Source: JAEINY01 sp942490535 (lineage in GTDB: Bacteria; Bacteroidota; Bacteroidia; Bacteroidales; Marinilabiliaceae). Taken from it: a stretch of 64,000 bases of DNA. The translations under genes were made by a program, and so were the position numbers. Position 1 is the first letter of the stretch; each line of letters starts with the position of its first letter. This document shows, one piece after another, positions 24,160-33,758 of this stretch. Below the pieces are notes generated by a model that saw nothing but the letters and a program-made list of their open reading frames with translations, did not search any database and had not been told where the DNA came from. The stretch is from assembly GCA_942490535.1 (NCBI GenBank), contig CALNXQ010000005.1, positions 1,612,001 through 1,676,000 on the forward strand, in the 5' to 3' direction.

Positions 24160-25380
24160 ATGAGTATAGATATTCAAAAGATTAGAAACGATTTTCCCAT
24201 TCTGGATCAGCAAGTACATGGAAAACCGTTGGCTTATCTGGATAATGCAGCAACCACACAAAAGCCACAGCAAGTCATTGATGCGGTTAGTGATGTATAT
24301 ACAAAATACAACAGTAATATTCATCGGGGTGTACATCATTTAAGTAGTGTATGTACCCAGGCCTTTGAAGATGCGCGTGTAAAAGTGCAGCAATTCATCC
24401 ATGCAGAGCATGCTCATGAGATTATTTTTACGCGAGGCACCACGGAGTCGGTTAACTTGATTGCGCATTCCTTTGGTGATGTATTCCTGAAAGCAGGTGA
24501 TGAGGTGATTGTTTCTCAGTTGGAACATCATTCCAACATTGTGCCCTGGCAATTACTCCAACAGCGCAAAGGTATTAGCCTGAAAGTTATCCCCATCAAT
24601 GATCGGGGAGAATTGATGCTGGAAGAGTTGGAGTCCATGCTTACTGAAAATACCAAATTAGTAGCGGTGGCTCATATCTCTAATGCTTTGGGAACCATCA
24701 ATCCCATCAAGACGATCATTGATATGTGCCATCAGCGAAATATTCCGGTGATGATCGATGGAGCACAGGCCGTGCAGCATGTGACTGTGGATGTGCAGGC
24801 CCTGGATTGTGATTTTTATGTGTTCAGTGGGCACAAACTATATGGCCCTACGGGAATAGGTGTTTTGTATGGCAAAGAAAAATGGCTGGAGCAGATGCCC
24901 CCCTATCAGGGAGGTGGCGAAATGATTCAAACCGTTTCATTTGAAGGGACTACTTTTAATGAACTGCCTTTTAAGTTTGAGGCAGGAACACCTGATTACA
25001 GTGGAGCCATCGGGTTGGGAGCAGCCATTGACTATGTGACCACTATTGGGGTGGATGAAATTGCGGCCTATGAACACGAATTATTGGTTTATGGGACAAC
25101 AAAATTAGAAGCCATTCCTCAAATGAAGATTTATGGTACTGCTAGTGAAAAAGCCAGTGTCATTTCCTATTTAGTGGGTAATATTCATCCCTATGACATG
25201 GGCATGCTGCTGGATAAGATGGGAATAGCCGTGCGCACGGGTCATCATTGCGCCCAGCCATTGATGCAACGATATAATATTCCGGGCACAGTAAGGGCTT
25301 CATTTGCCGTGTATAATACCAAAGAAGAGATTGATCGGCTGGTAGAAGGAATCTTGAAGGTCAGTCAGTTATTTGGTTGA
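24160..25380 (+). CDS. sufS: Cysteine desulfurase SufS
   Basis: 406 residues, type II desulfurase: removes sulfur from cysteine with PLP and passes it to SufE as persulfide. Markers: YLDNAATTQKP near the N-terminus, RGTTESVNLIAHSF, DGAQAVQH with the PLP-pairing aspartate, SGHKLYGPTGIGVLYG with the PLP-binding lysine, and RTGHHCAQPLM with the catalytic cysteine. Followed 49 bases later by sufE. Confidence 0.96.
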   Translation: MSIDIQKIRNDFPILDQQVHGKPLAYLDNAATTQKPQQVIDAVSDVYTKYNSNIHRGVHHLSSVCTQAFEDARVKVQQFIHAEHAHEIIFTRGTTESVNLIAHSFGDVFLKAGDEVIVSQLEHHSNIVPWQLLQQRKGISLKVIPINDRGELMLEELESMLTENTKLVAVAHISNALGTINPIKTIIDMCHQRNIPVMIDGAQAVQHVTVDVQALDCDFYVFSGHKLYGPTGIGVLYGKEKWLEQMPPYQGGGEMIQTVSFEGTTFNELPFKFEAGTPDYSGAIGLGAAIDYVTTIGVDEIAAYEHELLVYGTTKLEAIPQMKIYGTASEKASVISYLVGNIHPYDMGMLLDKMGIAVRTGHHCAQPLMQRYNIPGTVRASFAVYNTKEEIDRLVEGILKVSQLFG

Positions 25381-25429
25381 TTGGAAGAAAAATCTCAAAT
25401 TTGCCCCAAATCAAGGAAAGTAGATAGTA

Positions 25430-25852
25430 ATGACAATTAACGAAATACAAGACGAAATAGTAGAGGAGTTCTCTTCATTTGAGGATTGGATGGATAAATA
25501 CTCCTATCTGATTGAGATTGGCAATGATTTGGAACCGTTTAATGATGCCTGGCGCACGGATCAGAACCTGATAGAAGGCTGTCAGTCCAAAGTATGGTTT
25601 CACGCTGAACTGAAGGATGGAAAAATTCATTATTCAGCCGATAGCGATGCCATCATTGTAAAAGGAATTGTAGGTTTGTTGTTAAGAGCATTGTCGGGGC
25701 AATCACCGGATGATATTTTAAATAACGACTTGCATTTTGTGGAAAAAATTGGTTTGAAGGAACATTTGTCACCAACCCGATCCAATGGTTTGGTGGCCAT
25801 GATTAAACAAATGCGCTTATACGCTCTGGCTTTTAAAGCGAAGCAAGCGTAA
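25430..25852 (+). CDS. sufE: Sulfur acceptor protein SufE
   Basis: 140 residues. SufE takes the persulfide sulfur from SufS and donates it to SufB. The acceptor cysteine is in LIEGCQSKVW near residue 50, in the family context (G-C-Q-S-x-V-W). GIVGLLLRALSGQSPDDIL and the closing helix MIKQMRLYALAFKA are also typical. Forms a run with sufS and the DUF59 gene. Confidence 0.95.
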   Translation: MTINEIQDEIVEEFSSFEDWMDKYSYLIEIGNDLEPFNDAWRTDQNLIEGCQSKVWFHAELKDGKIHYSADSDAIIVKGIVGLLLRALSGQSPDDILNNDLHFVEKIGLKEHLSPTRSNGLVAMIKQMRLYALAFKAKQA

Positions 25853-25895
25853 ACTTTGTTTCAATCATCTTGTTATATAGATAAAGCATCAACGA

Positions 25896-26213
25896 ATGGG
25901 AAATGAGTTTTTACAGTTGGAAAGTGAGATCATTGAGGTCATCAAAACAGTGTTTGACCCTGAGATACCCGTTAATGTGTATGATCTGGGTTTGATTTAT
26001 GAAATTAGTGTGGAAGAGGATGGAAAAGTCCGGATTGTGATGACACTAACTTCACCCAATTGCCCGGTTGCAGAGTCGTTGCCGGAAGAAGTTCACGAGA
26101 AAGTAGCTGCTTTGGAGGGCGTTAAAAGTGTGGATTTGAATTTGACTTTTGATCCGCCGTGGACAAAGGATATGCTCTCGGAAGAAGCATTGTTGGAATT
26201 AGGTTTGCTTTAA
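25896..26213 (+). CDS. sufT: DUF59/MIP18-type Fe-S protein assembly factor (SufT-like)
   Basis: 105 residues. Family signature: VIKTVFDPEIPVNVYDLGLIYEISV, then MTLTSPNCPVAESLPEEVHEKV with the conserved cysteine, and FDPPWTKDMLSEEALLELGLL. Members help mature certain iron-sulfur enzymes. The SUF setting supports this role; the symbol sufT is used in the broad DUF59 sense. Ends the suf run; a terminator follows. Confidence 0.85.
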   Translation: MGNEFLQLESEIIEVIKTVFDPEIPVNVYDLGLIYEISVEEDGKVRIVMTLTSPNCPVAESLPEEVHEKVAALEGVKSVDLNLTFDPPWTKDMLSEEALLELGLL

Positions 26214-26242
26214 TTAGGGGAATCTTTATATAGTGCAGGGGT

Positions 26243-26266
26243 GGCGATTTATTGTCGCCCTTTTTT
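26243..26266 (+). terminator. Terminator after the suf operon
   Basis: GGCGA (26243-26247) pairs with TCGCC (26255-26259) around TTTATTG; flanking G and C add wobble pairs. A CTTTTTT tail follows. Confidence 0.8.
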
Positions 26267-26336
26267 ATTGTCAGCCAATAACTTCTTACAATTGAAAGGT
26301 AATCGGATGAATAAATAGAGTTTTTGGAACCATCGT

Positions 26337-27296
26337 ATGAATCTTATCAATCAAACATACGCCCGGCGAATACGGGAAGAAGGCCTTCGTTTAGGTTTTG
26401 CCGATATTGGGTTTGCTTCGGTGGAGCATTTAACAAAAGATGAAGAGCATCTGAAAAGTTGGCTGGATGAAGGTCGCCACGCCGGAATGGGCTACATGGC
26501 TAATCATTTCGAAAAACGCGTGAATCCGGCCTTGTTAGTCGATGGAGCCAAAACAGTGGTGTCTGTTCTGATGAATTACGTTCCTAATGCCGGTCAGACC
26601 GATCCTGAAGCCCCCAAGATAGCCCGCTATGCCTATGGAAAAGACTACCATTTTGTCATCAAAGAGAAGCTGCAGGCTTTATACGACTTCATTAAAAGTG
26701 AGCTTTATCCTGAATTGGATGGTCGCTTGTTTACTGATTCAGCACCCGTTTTAGATCGTGCCTGGGCGCGGAAAAGCGGATTGGGATGGATTGGTAAAAA
26801 CACAAATTTGATTCATAAAAAGTTGGGTTCATTTGTGTTCATTGGCGAACTGATTATCAACATGGAGTTGCCATCTGGTGAACCCATGAAAGAGGCCTGC
26901 GGCGGTTGTAGACGTTGTATAGATGCATGTCCCACGGGTGCATTGATAGCTCCCTATCAATTGGATGCCCGTAAATGCACTTCTTATTTGACCATTGAGC
27001 ACAAAGGGGAAATTCCCGAAATCTTTAAAGGGAAACTCAATAATTGGGCGTTTGGATGTGATATCTGTCAGGAGGTATGTCCCTGGAATTGGAAAGCACG
27101 CCCCACGCAGGAAGAAGCGTTTCAGCCCGATGAAAGGCTTCTGGAGCTATCGCATGATCAATGGTTTCAAATAGATGAAGAGACCTACCGATCAATATTT
27201 CAAAAATCAGCAGTGAAACGCGCTAAATTTGCTGGTTTAAAACGAAATATCGATTTCTTGAGAACCATCGAAAACGACCCCGTAGATGTGGAATAG
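26337..27296 (+). CDS. queG: Epoxyqueuosine reductase
   Basis: 319 residues. Reduces epoxyqueuosine to queuosine in tRNA, using cobalamin and two [4Fe-4S] clusters. Cluster motifs CGGCRRCIDACPTGAL (about 186-201) and CDICQEVCPWN (about 241-251) are both complete. Other family segments: RYAYGKDYHFVIKEKL, TDSAPVLDRAWARKSGLGWIGKN and DARKCTSYLTIEHKG. Located directly after the suf operon. Confidence 0.95.
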   Translation: MNLINQTYARRIREEGLRLGFADIGFASVEHLTKDEEHLKSWLDEGRHAGMGYMANHFEKRVNPALLVDGAKTVVSVLMNYVPNAGQTDPEAPKIARYAYGKDYHFVIKEKLQALYDFIKSELYPELDGRLFTDSAPVLDRAWARKSGLGWIGKNTNLIHKKLGSFVFIGELIINMELPSGEPMKEACGGCRRCIDACPTGALIAPYQLDARKCTSYLTIEHKGEIPEIFKGKLNNWAFGCDICQEVCPWNWKARPTQEEAFQPDERLLELSHDQWFQIDEETYRSIFQKSAVKRAKFAGLKRNIDFLRTIENDPVDVE

Positions 27297-27507
27297 GAAG
27301 GCTTGTTAAGTCTGTTGCTACAACGGTTTAGGAATGCTAGCTTGAAAATATTTCAAATTAACTATCAATTTATAATTTGTAAGCCTTATTTGTTGTTTTG
27401 AATCTTTTTGAAAGGAAACCCAAAATACAAAAATGAGTTTTCACTTAAATGGCATTTTGTGCTTGAGATTTAGCGTGTAGGCCCCGCCTGACCTGCTGCA
27501 GAACATA

Positions 27508-27537
27508 TTTGTATTCTAAAAAAAGTAAACAACTTTG
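27508..27537 (+). promoter_or_regulatory. Promoter of aspA
   Basis: TTTG (27508-27511) and CAACTTTG (27530-27537, 7 of 8 to TAnnTTTG) are 18 bases apart, close to the Bacteroidota -33/-7 spacing. Transcription would start near 27544, about 23 bases before the ATG at 27567. Confidence 0.5.
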
Positions 27538-27566
27538 CGGCTTGTATCACTTAAAAATTGTCACAA

Positions 27567-28967
27567 ATGGCAACACGTATTGAAAGCGACTTAATTGGGG
27601 AATTACAAATTCCGGCTGATGCCTACTATGGGGTTCAAACACAACGTGCGATTGAAAACTTTAATATATCTACGGCGCGACTAAGTAGTTACCGCCATTT
27701 TATCTGGGGACTTGGTGCTGTGAAAATGGCAGCAGCTAAGGCAAATCATGAAATGGGCTTATTATCCAACGAAATGATGACTGTGATTGGACAAGCCAGT
27801 CAGGAAGTGATGGATGGTAAATTCGATGATCAGTTTCCCATTGATATGATTCAGGGGGGAGCAGGCACCTCCACAAATATGAATGCCAATGAAGTGATTG
27901 CCAATCGCGCTTTGGAGATCATGGGGTATGACAAAGGACAATATGAATATTGTTCACCCAATGATCACATCAACTTATCGCAGTCTACAAATGATGCGTA
28001 TCCAACAGCTATTAAATTAGCATTAATGCGCATGAATTATATTTTGAAAGATCATGTGAAGTTGTTAGTGGAATCGTTCCGCAAAAAAGGGGATGAGTTT
28101 CACGAGGTCATTAAAATGGGTCGCACCCAACTTCAGGATGCGGTGCCCATGACATTGGGCCAGGAATTTTGTGCCTTTGCCAGTAATTTGGCTGAGGAGA
28201 TTGATCGTTTGACTCAAAATGCCCACTTGTTCAATGAAGTAAATATGGGTGCTACTGCTATTGGTACAGGAATCAATTCGGTAGCCGGATATTCGGAATC
28301 TTGTGTGAAGCATTTGTGCGACATCACCAGTTATCCTATTGTACTGGCTTCTGACTTGGTGGAGGCAACACCCGATACCGGTTCATACGTGATCTATTCA
28401 TCCGCTTTGAAACGTATGGCGGTGAAGATTTCAAAAATATGTAATGACCTTCGTTTATTGTCTTCAGGTCCGCGGGCCGGATTTAATGAGATTAATTTGC
28501 CGCCCATGCAGCCTGGCTCATCCATTATGCCTGGAAAAGTGAATCCGGTGATACCAGAAGTGATGAATCAGATCTGTTTTAAAGTTATCGGTAATGATTT
28601 AACGGTCACTTTTGCTGCTGAAGCCGGGCAGTTGCAATTAAACGTGATGGAGCCCGTGTTGGCATATAGCATTATGGAATCGATTTTATTTATGATGCGT
28701 GGTATGGATACGTTGCGCTTGAAATGTGTGGATGGTATTACTGCCAACAAGGACGTGTGTGAAAATATGGTATTAAAAAGCATCGGTATTGTAACGGCTT
28801 TAAATCCATATATCGGATATAAGAATAGTACACGTATTGCCAAAGAAGCCCTCAAAACAGGGAAAGGTGTCTATGAAATTGTATTGGAAGAAGGTATTTT
28901 ATCCAAAGAGCAACTAGATGAAATACTGAAGCCGGAAAATATGATTGGACCAACTAAGAGAAAATAG
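27567..28967 (+). CDS. aspA: Aspartate ammonia-lyase
   Basis: 466 residues from the ATG at 27567; a TTG three codons upstream is less likely. Converts aspartate to fumarate and ammonia. The fumarase/aspartase signature GSSIMPGKVNP is present near residue 315, with GGAGTSTNMNANEVIANRA, SPNDHINLSQSTNDAYPTA and GRTQLQDAVPMTLGQEF. ATAIGTGIN and the general length favour aspartase over class II fumarase, but the two are close. Ends before a strong terminator; no partner genes. Confidence 0.9.
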   Translation: MATRIESDLIGELQIPADAYYGVQTQRAIENFNISTARLSSYRHFIWGLGAVKMAAAKANHEMGLLSNEMMTVIGQASQEVMDGKFDDQFPIDMIQGGAGTSTNMNANEVIANRALEIMGYDKGQYEYCSPNDHINLSQSTNDAYPTAIKLALMRMNYILKDHVKLLVESFRKKGDEFHEVIKMGRTQLQDAVPMTLGQEFCAFASNLAEEIDRLTQNAHLFNEVNMGATAIGTGINSVAGYSESCVKHLCDITSYPIVLASDLVEATPDTGSYVIYSSALKRMAVKISKICNDLRLLSSGPRAGFNEINLPPMQPGSSIMPGKVNPVIPEVMNQICFKVIGNDLTVTFAAEAGQLQLNVMEPVLAYSIMESILFMMRGMDTLRLKCVDGITANKDVCENMVLKSIGIVTALNPYIGYKNSTRIAKEALKTGKGVYEIVLEEGILSKEQLDEILKPENMIGPTKRK

Positions 28968-29320
28968 AATTGCCAAATAAATTTGATTTATTGATAGGCC
29001 GGATCTTCCAATAGGGAGATCCGGCTTTTTTGTAAATAGGTAGTTATTTGGTGTGGTGGTGCTAATTGTCAGTAATAGAGTGAGTAATTTGTTATTGCTT
29101 TGCAAATCTCTAAGCAATATTGCGTTTGTGTTTTGGTGCGGTTTTTTTGCGGCTTTAAGATTTGGTTATTTTTTTCGACAGGTTTGTGCTTTTTCATATG
29201 GAAACTTTGATGCATTTTTCTTAACTTCAGTTTCCCAATCAAAAGGGAAAAGAGTTGTGCAGAAACTGCTTGTAAGTAGCTGTATTGAATTGTAATCAAT
29301 TTTTTTTAATAAACCACTAA
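28968..29320. other. Intergenic region aspA to the GSCFA gene
   Basis: After the aspA terminator about 290 bases remain with no recognisable gene. Short frames on both strands have no family features. An 8-bp inverted repeat TATTGCTT (29093-29100) with AAGCAATA (29112-29119) is the only clear structure. No full TAnnTTTG promoter was found. Confidence 0.5.
28998..29031 (+). terminator. Terminator of aspA
   Basis: GCCGGATCT (28998-29006) pairs perfectly with AGATCCGGC (29017-29025), then six T. Confidence 0.92.
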
Positions 29321-30307
29321 ATGACTTCATTCCGAACAGAGATAGAGATACCGGTAGCCAGTAATCTTATTGGCTATGATTCGAAGCTCATGTTTATCGG
29401 AAGCTGTTTTGCCGAGAATATCGGTACATTTTTTAAAAATTCACGTTTCAATTGCCTGATTAATCCGTTCGGTGTCGTGTATAATCCCTTATCCTTGGGA
29501 CAGGCATTGGAGTTGATGATGGAGAATCGGGAATTTACCCAAGCCGATTTACATTTTCACAACGATATGTGGCATAGTTTTTTTCATCACAGTCGCTTTA
29601 GTCATGTGAACGCTGACGAGTGTTTGAGGCAGATGAATGCAGAATTACAATATGGACGAGAGTTTTTAGAACAAACGGATTATCTATTTATCACATTTGG
29701 GACTGCTTGGGTGTATGAGTTAATCGAAAACCAGCAGATCGTTGCGAATTGTCATAAATACCCAAGTCGTCATTTTAATCGGTTTCTCACCAATCCCGAA
29801 GAACTAATTGAGCGCTATAAAGACCTGTTGGTCAAGCTGCGGGTGTTTAATCCCAACCTGCAGATTATTTTTACTATCAGTCCTGTGCGTCATTGGAAAG
29901 ATGGTGCACATGGGAATCAGATAAGTAAAGCTGTGCTACTCCTGGCCACCGAAAAGTTAACAGAGCTTTTTGATGGTGTCGACTATTTTCCGGCTTATGA
30001 ATTATTATTGGATGATTTACGCGATTACCGCTTTTACGATGGTGATATGCTCCATCCCGGGAGTTTGGCGATTTCGTACATTCGTAAGAAATTCATCTCT
30101 GCCTGGATGAATGATGAGGCCCGCCGATTTCTAAAAGAATTTGATGTCATCATCAAAGCTAAAAATCATCGGCCGTTTAATCCTGCTTCTTTGGCCCATC
30201 AGAATTTCTTGTTGAAGAACCTCGACCGAATCGAGCAATTAATTAAAAAATATCCGGCTATAAATCTTAACGAAGATAAGAAGGATCTGACCGCTTTGCT
30301 CGTGTGA
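29321..30307 (+). CDS. GSCFA-domain protein
   Basis: 328 residues, no signal peptide. The motif LMFIGSCFAENIG (about 27-39) gives the family its name and resembles the block I of SGNH/GDSL-type hydrolases. Further family segments: NCLINPFGVVYNPLSL, FITFGTAWVYE, KYPSRHFNRFLT, TISPVRHWKDG and YDGDMLHPGSLAISYI. The substrate is unknown. It stands immediately before the glucan genes on the same strand, but a terminator-like hairpin separates them, so a functional tie is not shown. Confidence 0.88.
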   Translation: MTSFRTEIEIPVASNLIGYDSKLMFIGSCFAENIGTFFKNSRFNCLINPFGVVYNPLSLGQALELMMENREFTQADLHFHNDMWHSFFHHSRFSHVNADECLRQMNAELQYGREFLEQTDYLFITFGTAWVYELIENQQIVANCHKYPSRHFNRFLTNPEELIERYKDLLVKLRVFNPNLQIIFTISPVRHWKDGAHGNQISKAVLLLATEKLTELFDGVDYFPAYELLLDDLRDYRFYDGDMLHPGSLAISYIRKKFISAWMNDEARRFLKEFDVIIKAKNHRPFNPASLAHQNFLLKNLDRIEQLIKKYPAINLNEDKKDLTALLV

Positions 30308-30317
30308 ATCTAATATT

Positions 30318-30362
30318 AAAAAGCGTTTTGTTGTATTAATTTATAGTTAAAAGGCTTTTTTT
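30318..30362 (+). terminator. Likely terminator after the GSCFA gene
   Basis: AAAAAGC (30318-30324) with TTTT inside pairs with AAAA and GCTTTTT (30354-30360), ending in a T-run. The loop is long and the stem weak. Confidence 0.45.
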
Positions 30363-30505
30363 ATTAAATAATTTTTATATCTTAGATGTAGCATTAAATG
30401 AGTTCCGGGCCATCCTACCTGGATAAATGTTACCCCAAATCAGCAAGTATTTTAACCGGTTTACCCAAATAGGGTAATAATTTATTGTACCTAATTCTTT
30501 GGCTT

Positions 30506-32443
30506 ATGAGCTTTGAGCACCTGGACAAAACACGTCTGATTAATTTAGAGTATTCACTGTTTAAAGAAGTTTTAAGAACCAATCGGGCGGGTTCTTATTC
30601 GAGTAGTTCCATTGTGGGATGTAATACCCGCAAATATCATGGCTTATTAGTTACGCCTCTTGAAAAATTTGAGCACCAACGGCATGTGCTCTTGTCGTCC
30701 TTGGATGTATCAGTAATTCAGCACGATAAAGTGTTTAATTTAGGGATTCATAAATATGCCGGGAGTCACTATGAACCAAAGGGCCATAAATACATTCGGG
30801 ATTTCGATTTAGATCCCATTCCACAGCTTATCTATCGGGTGGGAGGAGTTGTGTTAAAGCAGGAGATTGTATTGGTTGAAAAGGAAAGTCAGGTGTTGTT
30901 GCGCTATACGCTTGAGGAAGCTCATTCGCCTACTATCTTGCGATTAAAGCCTTTTATGGCTTTTCGAAATGTACATGCCTTGACACATCAAAACTTAAAT
31001 GCCAATATTAAATATAATGATCAGCCCAATGGCGTTCGGTTAAAATTATATGAAGACTTTCCATATTTGTACATGCAAACGAATAAAGAATCCGATTTTG
31101 TGGGGGTGCCTGATTGGTATTGTGGCATTGAATATATTAAAGAACAAAAGCGGGGATATGATTTTGTAGAGGATTTATACACGCCGGGTTATTTTGAAGT
31201 TTCCATTGAAAAAGGAGAAAGCATTGTATTTGCAGCAGGTACCCTTCCTGCTAATCCCAATGGCTTGAAAGCCCGATTTACCCGGGAGGCGAAAAAACGC
31301 ATTCCGCGAAATAGTTTGCAGAATAATCTGCTTAATGCCGCTCAGCAATTTATTATTCAGGATGGTAATGTATTGTTGCTCATGGCCGGCTATCATTGGT
31401 ACGGTCCTCGTCTGAGGGATACCTTAGTAGCCTTGCCCGGATTGACCGTTTATCAAAATCAAAAAGAAGTATTTGTAAAAATACTCCATTCAGCAGTTAA
31501 GCAAATCGACAAAGAGTACCTGAAAGATAAGCATGTAAAACTTGGGTTTGCGCATTCCCTGGACGCGCCACTATGGCTGTTTTGGACGCTGTCAAAATGT
31601 GCTGAATATTGCAGTTATAAAAATGTTTGGGAAGAGTATGGTCCAGTCTTAAAAAAGATATTGCATTTCTATAAGAATAATCAATCGGATCAGATGTGTT
31701 TAACAGATGAAGGGTTGATTTATGCGCAGGAGATGGATGTCCCGTTAACCTGGATGGATGCCATGGTGGAAGATGTCCCGGTGACTCCTAGGTATGGCAT
31801 GCCGGTAGAAGTGAATGCGCTTTGGTACAATGCCATTTGTTATGCTGTTTACCTGGCTCGTGAAGCCAAAGATGATGGGTTTGTAAAAGAATGGTTGCCC
31901 ATGATCGATAAAGTTGGCTCTGCCTTTATGGATACATTCTGGATGGAAAAAAAAGGGTATTTAGCTGATGTGGTTGATAAGAATCAATCGGATAGTGCCA
32001 TCCGACCCAATCAAATTATCACGGTGGCAATGGATTTTTCACCGCTTGGTATTGAGCAGAAAAACGCTGTGGTGGAAGTGGTCAAAAAGGAATTGCTAAC
32101 CCCGCTTGGATTGCGCAGTTTATCCCCTCAAGATGCGAAATACCGTGGGGTTGTTGAGGGTTCTATAGCGCAGCAAGGTTTAGCCTTGCATCAGGGAACT
32201 GCCTACCCTTGGCTCATGGCATTTTTTGCTGATGCCTATTTAAAACTTCATAAACAAGGAGGCGTCACATTTATTAAACGTCTTCTGGATGGATTTGAGA
32301 AGGAGATGAGTGAAAACTGTTTGGGTACAATCTCCGAGTGCTATAATGGAAATCCGCCCCACTCCGGTAAAGGAGCCGTCTCAATGGCCTGGAATGTGGC
32401 TGGTGTTTTGCGTGTTATCAAATTAATAGAATCATACGAATAA
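30506..32443 (+). CDS. Glycogen debranching enzyme
   Basis: 645 residues from the ATG at 30506; an in-frame TTG at 30485 is less likely. It cleaves alpha-1,6 branch points of glycogen. The N-domain begins with NRAGSYSSSSIVGCNTRKYHGLLVTPL and the C-terminal (alpha/alpha)6 domain has the diagnostic TWMDAMVEDVPVTPRYGMPVEVNALWYNA, HQGTAYPWLMAFFADAY and GTISECYNGNPPHSGKGAVSMAWNVA. This is the amylo-alpha-1,6-glucosidase type of archaea and bacteria. First of a run of five glucan genes with gaps of 12 to 59 bases. Confidence 0.93.
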   Translation: MSFEHLDKTRLINLEYSLFKEVLRTNRAGSYSSSSIVGCNTRKYHGLLVTPLEKFEHQRHVLLSSLDVSVIQHDKVFNLGIHKYAGSHYEPKGHKYIRDFDLDPIPQLIYRVGGVVLKQEIVLVEKESQVLLRYTLEEAHSPTILRLKPFMAFRNVHALTHQNLNANIKYNDQPNGVRLKLYEDFPYLYMQTNKESDFVGVPDWYCGIEYIKEQKRGYDFVEDLYTPGYFEVSIEKGESIVFAAGTLPANPNGLKARFTREAKKRIPRNSLQNNLLNAAQQFIIQDGNVLLLMAGYHWYGPRLRDTLVALPGLTVYQNQKEVFVKILHSAVKQIDKEYLKDKHVKLGFAHSLDAPLWLFWTLSKCAEYCSYKNVWEEYGPVLKKILHFYKNNQSDQMCLTDEGLIYAQEMDVPLTWMDAMVEDVPVTPRYGMPVEVNALWYNAICYAVYLAREAKDDGFVKEWLPMIDKVGSAFMDTFWMEKKGYLADVVDKNQSDSAIRPNQIITVAMDFSPLGIEQKNAVVEVVKKELLTPLGLRSLSPQDAKYRGVVEGSIAQQGLALHQGTAYPWLMAFFADAYLKLHKQGGVTFIKRLLDGFEKEMSENCLGTISECYNGNPPHSGKGAVSMAWNVAGVLRVIKLIESYE

Positions 32444-32455
32444 GACTTTTAACTT

Positions 32456-33742
32456 ATGAGGGTACTCATGTTTGGATGGGAATTTCCACCCCACATTTCC
32501 GGAGGCTTAGGAACGGCTTGTTATGGTTTAACAAGAGGATTGTCTCATATCAAAGATTTAGATGTCACTTTTGTGGTGCCCAAAGCTTTTGGTGACGAAG
32601 ATCAGTCGGCCATGAAATTAGTAGGGGCCAATAATATTTCTATTCGACAGCGAAAATTGGATATACAGTATTTTACAAAAAAGCTGGATTATATTGAAGT
32701 GGAGTCTAAATTGGTGCCATATGTGGATCCGGAAGATTTTTGGACGCTGAAGGAAATGGAAGTGGCAGGGGCCCGCAAGTTGATTCAAACCAATGAAGAA
32801 GGTCGTATCGAGTTTACCGGAACCTATGGTGCTGACTTGATGCAGGAAATAGCCAATTACGCGGTAGTTGCCAATGTCATTGCTCAGGATATGGAATTCG
32901 ATCTCATTCATGCTCATGATTGGTTGTGTTATCCGGCTGGTATCGCAGCGAAAGAAGCCAGCGGGAAACCATTGGTGGTCCATGTGCATGCGACCGATTT
33001 TGATCGCAGTGGAGGCAGTGTTAATCCGGCTGTTTTTGAAATTGAAAAGAGAGGAATGGACGCGGCCGATAAAATTATTGCAGTAAGTAATCTCACACGG
33101 CGAACCGTTATCGAAAAATATGGGATTCCACCTGAAAAAGTGGTGACAGTCTATAATGCAGTGGAGCCTACCAACGAAATTAATGGCCAGGTAATCCGGA
33201 AAAATGTAGATGAAAAAATAGTCACTTTTTTGGGACGTATCACCATGCAAAAAGGACCGGAATATTTCATTGAAGTGGCCAATCAAGTGTTGAAAAAAAT
33301 GGATAATGTCCGGTTTGTCATGGCAGGTAGCGGGGATATGATGGAAAAAATGATTCGCCGGGCCGCCAGTTTGAAAATAATGGATAAGTTTCATTTTACA
33401 GGTTTTTTGAAGGGTGATGATGTGTTTACAATGTTACGCATGAGTGATTTGTATGTGATGCCATCGGTGTCTGAGCCGTTTGGAATCTCGCCTCTTGAAG
33501 CCATGCAAAGTTCAGTGCCTGTTTTGATATCCCACCAATCCGGTGTGGCAGAGATACTAACCTATGCCATTAAAACTAATTTCTGGGACATTGACGCTAT
33601 GTCTGATGCCATTTATGGTGTATTGAGTTATCCCGGATTATCTAAAATGTTCATTAAGCATGGTAAGACCGAAGTGGATTCGCTGAAATGGGAAAACTCA
33701 GCCCGGCATGCCAAAGAAGTCTATAATAGTATGATAAACTGA
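32456..33742 (+). CDS. GT4/GT5-type glucan synthase-like glycosyltransferase
   Basis: 428 residues, GT-B fold. MRVLMFGWEFPPHISGGLGTACYGL has the glycine-rich loop that binds the sugar nucleotide; HAHDWLCYPAG is the synthase His-Asp motif; EPFGISPLEAMQ near residue 342 is the retaining-transferase E-x7-E motif. The neighbours point to glycogen or maltodextrin synthesis, but donor and acceptor cannot be told from sequence alone. The gene starts 12 bases after the debranching enzyme. Confidence 0.85.
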   Translation: MRVLMFGWEFPPHISGGLGTACYGLTRGLSHIKDLDVTFVVPKAFGDEDQSAMKLVGANNISIRQRKLDIQYFTKKLDYIEVESKLVPYVDPEDFWTLKEMEVAGARKLIQTNEEGRIEFTGTYGADLMQEIANYAVVANVIAQDMEFDLIHAHDWLCYPAGIAAKEASGKPLVVHVHATDFDRSGGSVNPAVFEIEKRGMDAADKIIAVSNLTRRTVIEKYGIPPEKVVTVYNAVEPTNEINGQVIRKNVDEKIVTFLGRITMQKGPEYFIEVANQVLKKMDNVRFVMAGSGDMMEKMIRRAASLKIMDKFHFTGFLKGDDVFTMLRMSDLYVMPSVSEPFGISPLEAMQSSVPVLISHQSGVAEILTYAIKTNFWDIDAMSDAIYGVLSYPGLSKMFIKHGKTEVDSLKWENSARHAKEVYNSMIN

Positions 33743-33758
33743 TTGAAAACTTTAAACT

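Noticed and set aside
32618..33394. 258-codon frame on the minus strand
   Set aside because: Fully antisense to the glycosyltransferase gene and without any domain-like features.
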